In this document: one piece after another, positions 9,589 through 13,822 of the stretch | Layout of the letters: each line of letters opens with the position of its first letter | Position numbering within the stretch: the first letter of the stretch is position 1 | Assembly (NCBI GenBank): GCA_913053915.1 | Contig: CAJXGP010000010.1 | Span: forward strand, 1 to 13,822 | Length of the DNA: 13,822 bases | Reading direction: 5' to 3' | Source: an uncultured Ignavibacteriales bacterium | Lineage (GTDB): Bacteria > Bacteroidota > Ignavibacteria > Ignavibacteriales > Ignavibacteriaceae | Notes under the pieces: model-generated | Seen by the model: the letters and a program-made list of their open reading frames with translations, nothing else | The model's database searches: none | Told to the model about the DNA's origin: nothing | Made by a program: the position numbers and the translations under genes

Positions 9589-10090
9589 TTGTTAATAACC
9601 CTTTCATCTTTCCCTCATCAAAATAATACTCCCCGCAGTTGTCTTCTCCATCTTGAACATTTTCAACTATCGAATTTCGGATTTCATCTTGCGAAATAGT
9701 TCTCTTGCTTTGCGTTTCATCAATATCCAGCAACGGTTTTTTCCCGATAACGGTTACTTCCTGATCTAAGGTAAGAACGGTCTCCGACATTTTAACATTT
9801 ATCTCTTTAGTTTGTCCGCTTTTCACCTTTACACCTGTGTATTCCACAGTTTTATATCCTATGAGCGATATTTTAATAACATAACTTCCGGGTGTGATAT
9901 TTACTATCCGGAATTTTCCCTTTATATCGGTTGCAGCACCGAAATACGTTCCTTTTAAGATAACATTTACACCTGGGAGTCCTTGACCGTTAGCCTTATC
10001 TATTACTTTCCCCGTTATTCTCCCGTTATTCTGTGCGAATATATTCAATGAACCAATAATTGTGATTATAAAAAATAACTTTTTTATCAT
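9572..10090 (-). CDS. TonB-dependent receptor, N-terminal fragment with carboxypeptidase-regulatory-like domain
   Basis: The 172-residue N-terminal part of the receptor continued by the next downstream frame. Signal peptide (about 1-19, ending NIFA), a carboxypeptidase-regulatory-like (CarboxypepD_reg) domain (about 22-103: GRITGKVIDKANGQGLPGVN, then GYKTVEY), then the start of the plug (about 108-147: EVTVIGKKPLLDIDETQSKR, then DEIRNSIVENVQD). After VENVQD the product departs from the expected plug: about 25 residues (GEDNCGEYYFDEGK onward) replace the usual stretch with the RGGR motif, and a TGA ends the frame. The reading picks up again as YESAFLLNG in the other frame. Its ATG overlaps the upstream lipoprotein stop (ATGA), so the two are translationally coupled. 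Confidence 0.88.
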   Translation of the reverse strand: MIKKLFFIITIIGSLNIFAQNNGRITGKVIDKANGQGLPGVNVILKGTYFGAATDIKGKFRIVNITPGSYVIKISLIGYKTVEYTGVKVKSGQTKEINVKMSETVLTLDQEVTVIGKKPLLDIDETQSKRTISQDEIRNSIVENVQDGEDNCGEYYFDEGKMKGLLTIVEKL

Positions 10091-11652
10091 GGAGTTAAAC
10101 CAAATTCTTGAATAAATATTTTATCAATTAGTTTTTGTACATTACCATTTCCATCCAACAGATGCAACGGAAGCCCGATAAAAAACAACGATTTATTTTT
10201 AGTTTCAAATGCTATATTTCCACTCAATTGTCTGCTTGAAAGTTCGTAGATTTTATCCGATGTAAAAGCATTCGGATAAAAGGTGCGTATATAAGAAACC
10301 GTTGAGGAAGTTTTAAGATCCGGATATCCGTTAGCTGTTGAATAAGGTATAACATCGGCATTTCTAAGTAAAAAGTTCAAACTTTTGTGCTGCCCCAACG
10401 AATCAACCGGTAAAAACCCTTGTAAAGAAGCCAAATCGAATGGGTAAATATTTGTTGAATCAGCAAAAGTCATTGAAAAAGCAATTTTCCCGAAGCCTGT
10501 TGTATATTTGTTAGTAACATAATTCATCAAATCGAGAGGCGGTTTATTATCAGCATACCACATTATATAAGTGAACAATTTTATAGTTTCCCAGAAAGTG
10601 ATATCTTGGTAAGGTAATGGTGTTTTGTTCAGATCGAGGACATCGAATTTTCCATTAAAAGCTCCACCTGAGATTGAGTTAAAAACTTTATTATAAAAAT
10701 CGGAAGCTGCTTTATTTCCGGTTACACTTCCTATATTATAGCTATCTACTATAAGGATTTTACCGCGAGGTTTTTTTACAAACCATTTGTCCGATCCGGT
10801 GGGAAGAGCTACAAACGGAGACTTTGCCCCGGAAATATCTTGAGCTTGAATATAGATTTTATTAAAGCCGTTTAATTTTAATCCTGTTAATTTTTGAGGT
10901 AATATATTCGATTCCAAGCCATTTAATAGAATATCCATTTTAGGATTACCGGTATTGAAATCTGTAGCCCGGATAGTAATTAATCTTGCAGAGCCGTAAA
11001 TTCGAGAATAATTATTTGTATCATTTAACGCAATATTAATGCTTACTATTGAATTATCGCCGTCAAGGTCATTAGCATTCCAGCCTAAGGTCATTACAGG
11101 GAACGATGAATCCGGAAGAATAGTAATTGAATTCCATGAAATTGTTGGGGACGAATTTTTAATAGGAAAAATCAAAGAAGCCGGGGTGGGATCAATCAAA
11201 CCTATATCTGTAAAAGGTTCACCGGGGTCATGTTTTCCGTTCCCATTCAAATCATTAAAAGGCTCCGGTCCGAAATCAATACCGTTTTGGATAACTTTAG
11301 AATCGTAAACACCGTTTCCATAATTATCTACCGCAGCTACTAAAAACTTATATGTTGTATCTTTGGTTCCTATGTATAACGAAAAAGTACTGTCATTTTC
11401 CTGTGTAAAATTCCAAAGTGAATCAAGCCCATCCCATTTAAAATAAAAACCTATTACTAAACCGTCCGGATCATCACCTGACCAGCTAACTTTTAAACTG
11501 CTGGATTGTTTACTGATTGTACTATCCGGTATTAAAAATAAATGAGTATCAGGAGCTTTATCTTCAATCGGGTTATTTACTAAATTTTTATAACAAGATT
11601 GAAACAAAACCAATGATAATAATATTATTATAAAATATAATGATCTAATCAT
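10087..11652 (-). CDS. Large lipoprotein with FN3-like domain, calcium-loop motif and Rossmann-like C-terminus
   Basis: A 521-residue predicted lipoprotein of unrecognised function. The lipobox LFQS-C20 follows a hydrophobic segment. Residues about 34-125 look like a fibronectin/Ig-type beta-sandwich (VSWSGDDPDGLVIGFYFKWD). A DLNGNGKHDPGEPF loop (134-147) has the D-x-N-x-N-G-x-x-D spacing with a following glutamate typical of EF-hand/dockerin-like calcium sites. A second beta-rich region (about 158-290) follows. The last third (about 297-521) opens GKILIVDSYNIG and has FDVLDLN and FTYIMWYADN strands, like a flavodoxin- or glutamine-amidotransferase-like alpha/beta fold; this is inference. A TTG at 11673 would add seven residues, but the ATG at 11652 gives the better signal peptide. 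It is the first complete gene of the locus, and its TGA overlaps the receptor's ATG. In Bacteroidota such lipoproteins often act as surface partners of TonB receptors. Confidence 0.8.
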   Translation of the reverse strand: MIRSLYFIIILLSLVLFQSCYKNLVNNPIEDKAPDTHLFLIPDSTISKQSSSLKVSWSGDDPDGLVIGFYFKWDGLDSLWNFTQENDSTFSLYIGTKDTTYKFLVAAVDNYGNGVYDSKVIQNGIDFGPEPFNDLNGNGKHDPGEPFTDIGLIDPTPASLIFPIKNSSPTISWNSITILPDSSFPVMTLGWNANDLDGDNSIVSINIALNDTNNYSRIYGSARLITIRATDFNTGNPKMDILLNGLESNILPQKLTGLKLNGFNKIYIQAQDISGAKSPFVALPTGSDKWFVKKPRGKILIVDSYNIGSVTGNKAASDFYNKVFNSISGGAFNGKFDVLDLNKTPLPYQDITFWETIKLFTYIMWYADNKPPLDLMNYVTNKYTTGFGKIAFSMTFADSTNIYPFDLASLQGFLPVDSLGQHKSLNFLLRNADVIPYSTANGYPDLKTSSTVSYIRTFYPNAFTSDKIYELSSRQLSGNIAFETKNKSLFFIGLPLHLLDGNGNVQKLIDKIFIQEFGLTP

Positions 11653-11703
11653 ATTAAATTTATTTAAAATCAAATGTTATAGTTTTTTCCCATATTAAAT
11701 AAT

Positions 11704-11726
11704 TTTAAAACCTTAAAAGTTTTAAA
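11704..11726. repeat. 8-bp AT-rich inverted repeat between two lipoprotein genes
   Basis: The arms TTTAAAAC (11704-11711) and GTTTTAAA (11719-11726) pair around a 7-base loop, just beyond the stop of the small broken lipoprotein gene and 52 bases before the next ATG. It could be a weak terminator or an operator-like site. In so AT-rich a spacer chance is also plausible. Confidence 0.25.
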
Positions 11727-11732
11727 GCTTTA

Positions 11733-11937
11733 TCAGGTTATCTTATTACTCCATTGCTTATCCTTTTCCATCCATCCAATCTTTTGAGTAGCATCCTTTC
11801 CAATATTTTGCCAAGCCGTTTTAGATACTGTTTGTTTCCAATCAGTACTGCGGTTCGGGACTTACATGATTGTAATTACAGCTAAATGAAATAAATAAAA
11901 GTAAGCTTATAAAAGTTATGTTTAATATTATTTTCAT
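11733..11937 (-). pseudogene. Small lipoprotein gene broken by a frameshift
   Basis: From the ATG at 11937 the frame encodes a clean lipoprotein signal, MKIILNITFISLLLFISFSC, with the cysteine at position 20, then NYNHVSPEPQY and a stop at 11842. In the neighbouring frame the reading continues from about 11865 as NRSTDWKQTVSKTAW and on to a TGA at 11733, hydrophilic and with plausible composition (Trp, Lys, Gln, Thr). Joining the two near the CCCGAACCGC stretch gives a lipoprotein of about 67 residues. I do not recognise it. The signal peptide is convincing; the assignment of the second half is inference. It sits between the T9SS-tailed gene and the large lipoprotein, in the same direction. 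A sequencing indel and a true pseudogene are equally possible. This gene fills most of the 320-base gap between its neighbours. Confidence 0.5.
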
Positions 11938-11973
11938 TATTCAATTTAGAAAAGTCCGAGCTTCGCTTAACGC

Positions 11974-12840
11974 TCACTTCATCAGCAGCATTTTTTTAAC
12001 TACTTGAAAATTACCGGAATGTAATTGGTAGAAATATATCCCTGATGAAAGATTGCTACCATCAAAAGTAACTTTGTAAGTCCCGGCACGTTGTTGTTGA
12101 TTAACCAAAGTGCTCACTTTTTGTCCGAGTATATCATAAATATTCAACGTTACAAAATTTTCTCTAATTATTGAATAAATAATTGTAGTAGAGGGATTAA
12201 AAGGATTAGGGTAGTTTTGAAGTAATTGGAATTTATTGGGTAATCGTTTTTCTTCATTTATTGCTGTCAAAATTCCGTATGTTATTCCGGAAATTGTGCA
12301 ACCCAATAATGATTGATAATAAGTAGCTTGTACAGCGCTAGCTTGAATTCCAATAAAACCATACTTCGGACTAATTGTTATAAAGTAACTGTCATCAAGA
12401 CCGGTATCGTAAAAGTATCTAATAACTCTTGTGCTATCACCAAACAAAAACATATTATAATCCGCCCATTTATATATTTTAATATACCAAGTTGAATCTG
12501 TGGGGTCTCTGTCGTATGCTATACTTACATGATCACTGTTTGGATATGAATATGCTCCTAATTCTAAATCATATTTAAAGAACAACCATTCTCTATTATT
12601 CCTTATGTCATAATAGTATATTCCAACTGAATCAGCTCTAATAAAATCTTTGAAGTATACATAATTTGGATTAATCCTGAAATATTTATGACCATTGGGC
12701 ATCAAAGTATCGGCTGTAATATTATAGACTATTGTATCTATAGAATTAGAGGAACCCGTTGGGATCAATTCACCGCTTATAAAATCCCACCTATTTCCTA
12801 TTTCTAAAGGAAAATAAACAGTTGTATCAACTTGTGCAGA
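11974..12840 (-). CDS. T9SS-exported protein of unknown function, 5' end missing
   Basis: The first usable start is a TTG at 12768, but the frame stays open upstream and encodes SAQVDTTVYFPLEIGNRWDF, whose first three residues look like a signal-peptide end and whose YFP-L-IGN-W motif is a common start of mature exported proteins in Ignavibacteria. The true gene therefore began further upstream and has been cut at about 12.83-12.85 kb, where aroB sequence takes over. About 288 residues remain: a beta-rich body with many aromatic residues (about 1-200) and a T9SS type A sorting domain from about 207 (LQNYPNPFNPSTTIIY, then ILGQKVSTL, SSGIYFYQL and a KKMLLMK tail). Cargo of this kind is carried across the outer membrane and attached or released. 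Function of the body is unknown. Confidence 0.8.
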   Translation of the reverse strand, partial: SAQVDTTVYFPLEIGNRWDFISGELIPTGSSNSIDTIVYNITADTLMPNGHKYFRINPNYVYFKDFIRADSVGIYYYDIRNNREWLFFKYDLELGAYSYPNSDHVSIAYDRDPTDSTWYIKIYKWADYNMFLFGDSTRVIRYFYDTGLDDSYFITISPKYGFIGIQASAVQATYYQSLLGCTISGITYGILTAINEEKRLPNKFQLLQNYPNPFNPSTTIIYSIIRENFVTLNIYDILGQKVSTLVNQQQRAGTYKVTFDGSNLSSGIYFYQLHSGNFQVVKKMLLMK

Positions 12841-12989
12841 TATAAAGGAGCAACAGTTTCATTGGTGACGATAACAATTTGTGAAGCAGATATATAAGGG
12901 TCAAAGCAAGAAGGCTTTTGTAGTAAATTTTCACCAATAAATATTGGATAGCTACGATCACCAAGGTTGACTATAAGTTGATCATTCAT
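12804..12989 (-). pseudogene. aroB: 3-dehydroquinate synthase, N-terminal fragment
   Basis: 3-Dehydroquinate synthase makes 3-dehydroquinate from DAHP in the shikimate pathway and is normally about 360 residues. Only the N-terminus is present: MNDQLIVNLGDRSYPIFIGE (1-20), then SQIVIVTNETVAPLYLHKL (36-54), typical of gammaproteobacterial AroB. After Leu54 (about 12828) the frame becomes IQLFIFL and stops at 12804, because it has run into the T9SS gene. The NAD-binding and metal-binding regions are absent, so the fragment cannot be active. It lies 70 bases downstream of aroK, the usual aroK-aroB order. The break is at the contig join described in the findings. Confidence 0.9.
12822..12850. other. 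Abrupt junction between two genomic backgrounds
   Basis: To the left, one minus-strand frame reads as an exported T9SS protein (from SAQVDTTVYFP onward). To the right, another minus-strand frame reads as AroB (ending ETVAPLYLHKL). Both lose their expected sequence within these roughly 30 bases. The exact point cannot be fixed because the bases around 12829-12846 fit both frames. There is no insertion sequence, tRNA gene or obvious repeat at the join. GC rises from about 30% on the left to about 45% on the right. Confidence 0.8.
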
Positions 12990-13059
12990 AGCAGATATTA
13001 TCCCGCAATTAGTTAGTGCGTGCTACCAGTTCGCAAGTAGTGTAAACCGTGTTTATGGA

Positions 13060-13599
13060 TCAATTAGTCTTACCAATACTATCGACGATCTCGTCTGCCA
13101 CCGTGGTCGCATTTTTATTATCTGTTTCAATGGTATAATGAGCTACCTGCTGATACAGGGACTCACGTTGCTGCATCAGATTTTGCAACGTTTTTCTTGG
13201 ATTCTCCGTTTGCAATAATGGGCGACATTTATCCCGACTGGTTCTCTCAAGAATAGCCTCCACAGAGGTCTTTAGATAAATCACTAAACCGGTATTGTTA
13301 AGTAAATGACGGTTTTCTGCGCTTAAAATAGATCCGCCGCCGGTAGCCAGTACAAATCCCGTCTTTTTGGTCAATGTACGAATGGCGCTTTCTTCCCGCT
13401 TCCTGAATCCCACCTCTCCCTCCACATCAAAAATATGGTTAATTGAGACGCCGGTTTTCTGCTCTATTTCCCGATCACTATCGACAAATTCATATTCAAG
13501 AACCTGCGCGAGCCGTTTACCAACCGTTGATTTTCCTGATCCCATAGGCCCAACTAAATAAATATTGCCCAGTAGATCATGATTGTCAAATTCGCTCAT
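13060..13599 (-). CDS. aroK: Shikimate kinase I
   Basis: Phosphorylates shikimate to shikimate 3-phosphate with ATP in the cytoplasm, the fifth step of aromatic amino-acid synthesis. The 179 residues are of normal length and complete. Seen in order: Walker A GPMGSGKST (17-25); the shikimate-binding aspartate in DSDREIE (D42); the F-R in GFRKREE (R66); the GGG shikimate-binding turn (87-89); the LID arginine in RDKCRPLL (R126); and the adenine-side QQRESLY (143-149, R145). Start is the ATG at 13599. It is followed by aroB and preceded by the pilQ 3' end, the arrangement seen in many Gammaproteobacteria (pilMNOPQ-aroK-aroB). Higher GC than the genes to its left supports a different origin. Confidence 0.97.
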   Translation of the reverse strand: MSEFDNHDLLGNIYLVGPMGSGKSTVGKRLAQVLEYEFVDSDREIEQKTGVSINHIFDVEGEVGFRKREESAIRTLTKKTGFVLATGGGSILSAENRHLLNNTGLVIYLKTSVEAILERTSRDKCRPLLQTENPRKTLQNLMQQRESLYQQVAHYTIETDNKNATTVADEIVDSIGKTN

Positions 13600-13652
13600 C
13601 TGTTCGCCATCATAACGTCAACGTCGGATTATCTATTTTAGTGGACTAATTA

Positions 13653-13690
13653 AAAAAACCGCAAGGAGTATAACTCACTTGCGGTTTTTT
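13653..13690. terminator. Bidirectional rho-independent terminator between pilQ and aroK
   Basis: A 13-base perfect stem: AAAAAACCGCAAG (13653-13665) pairs with CTTGCGGTTTTTT (13678-13690), with a 12-base loop that can add a short inner GAG/CTC pairing. The GC core is flanked by A- and T-runs, so it can terminate in both directions. It lies 20 bases past the pilQ stop, so aroK probably has its own promoter in the 50 bases before its start; I could not identify one clearly. Confidence 0.92.
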
Positions 13691-13710
13691 CTTAAGGGTA
13701 GATTTTTTAT

Positions 13711-13822
13711 TTAATTTATTGCTTTACTAAATCCATCCTTGATTATTTTTGGCGTTACAAAAATCAATAACTCTGATTTTTTGTCGATAATGGCCTTATC
13801 ACGAAATAGAACCCCCAATATT
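13711..13822 (-). CDS. pilQ: Type IV pilus secretin PilQ, C-terminal end only
   Basis: Thirty-six codons and a TAA, entering from the right edge. The peptide contains LGVLFRDKAIIDKKSELLIF followed by VTPKIIKDGF, the conserved end of the secretin domain (pattern LG-LFR, then K-ELLIF-TP-I). In type IV pilus systems PilQ forms the outer-membrane pore through which the pilus passes. Identification as PilQ rather than another secretin (GspD type) rests on the short C-terminus and on aroK as the next gene, the standard gammaproteobacterial neighbour. Confidence 0.88.
   Translation of the reverse strand, partial: ILGVLFRDKAIIDKKSELLIFVTPKIIKDGFSKAIN

Noticed and set aside
11039..11308. 89-codon plus-strand frame inside the large lipoprotein gene
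   Set aside because: Antisense shadow; the minus-strand frame has the signal peptide, domains and tight operon spacing.
11653..11673. TTG at 11673 as start of the large lipoprotein
   Set aside because: It would put seven extra residues before the basic/hydrophobic signal; the ATG at 11652 gives a standard lipoprotein signal with the cysteine at position 20.
11950..11980. Terminator after the T9SS-tailed gene
   Set aside because: Only a 4-base GAGC/GCTC pairing with a large loop and an imperfect T-rich tail; not convincing.
12804..12989. Independent 61-residue small protein
   Set aside because: Residues 1-54 are plainly the N-terminus of AroB; the last seven come from reading across the join.

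Overview
Most of this window (about 1.0-12.83 kb, minus strand, AT-rich) reads like a member of the Ignavibacteria/Chlorobi side of Bacteroidota. The evidence is: two secreted proteins with C-terminal type IX secretion (T9SS) sorting domains containing NYPNPFNP; a PorV/PorQ-family outer-membrane protein; a TonB-dependent receptor with an N-terminal carboxypeptidase-regulatory-like domain; starts with little Shine-Dalgarno signal; and an atpD-atpC pair standing apart from the other ATP synthase genes, as is usual in this lineage. The assignment is by recognition, not by search.

Layout. 2-391 (+): 3' part of an unrecognised helical protein. 363-968 (-): a very AT-rich (about 25% GC) gene for a four-helix membrane protein, wedged between the ends of its neighbours. 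1029-2764 (-): atpC and atpD, with a promoter-like leader at 2765-2886. 2887-11652 (-): a tightly packed envelope locus, in transcription order a large surface lipoprotein, a TonB-dependent receptor (split by a frame disruption), a PorV/PorQ-like barrel, an NHL-type propeller lipoprotein and a secreted OB-fold/FN3/phospholipase-D protein with a T9SS tail. Intergenic distances run from -4 to +2 bases, so they are probably co-transcribed. 11733-11937: a small lipoprotein gene with an apparent frameshift. 11974-about 12840: a T9SS-tailed protein lacking its start.

At about 12.83 kb the sequence changes abruptly. From there to the right end it carries the 5' end of aroB, complete aroK, a strong bidirectional hairpin terminator and the 3' end of pilQ. 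This is the pilQ-aroK-aroB order of Gammaproteobacteria, at about 45% GC. The join cuts aroB and the T9SS gene at once, so a chimeric contig is the first explanation and recombination the second.

How the genes may work together (inference): the central locus looks like a surface uptake/degradation module, with a TonB receptor, surface lipoproteins and an exported two-HKD enzyme carrying a putative nucleic-acid-binding OB domain. The most curious local structure is at atpC. A TAA separates the two C-terminal helices of subunit epsilon, and the second helix continues in the same frame straight into the AT-rich membrane-protein gene. Four separate coding breaks (atpC, TonB receptor, small lipoprotein, aroB/T9SS) mean sequence quality must be weighed before any is taken as biology.
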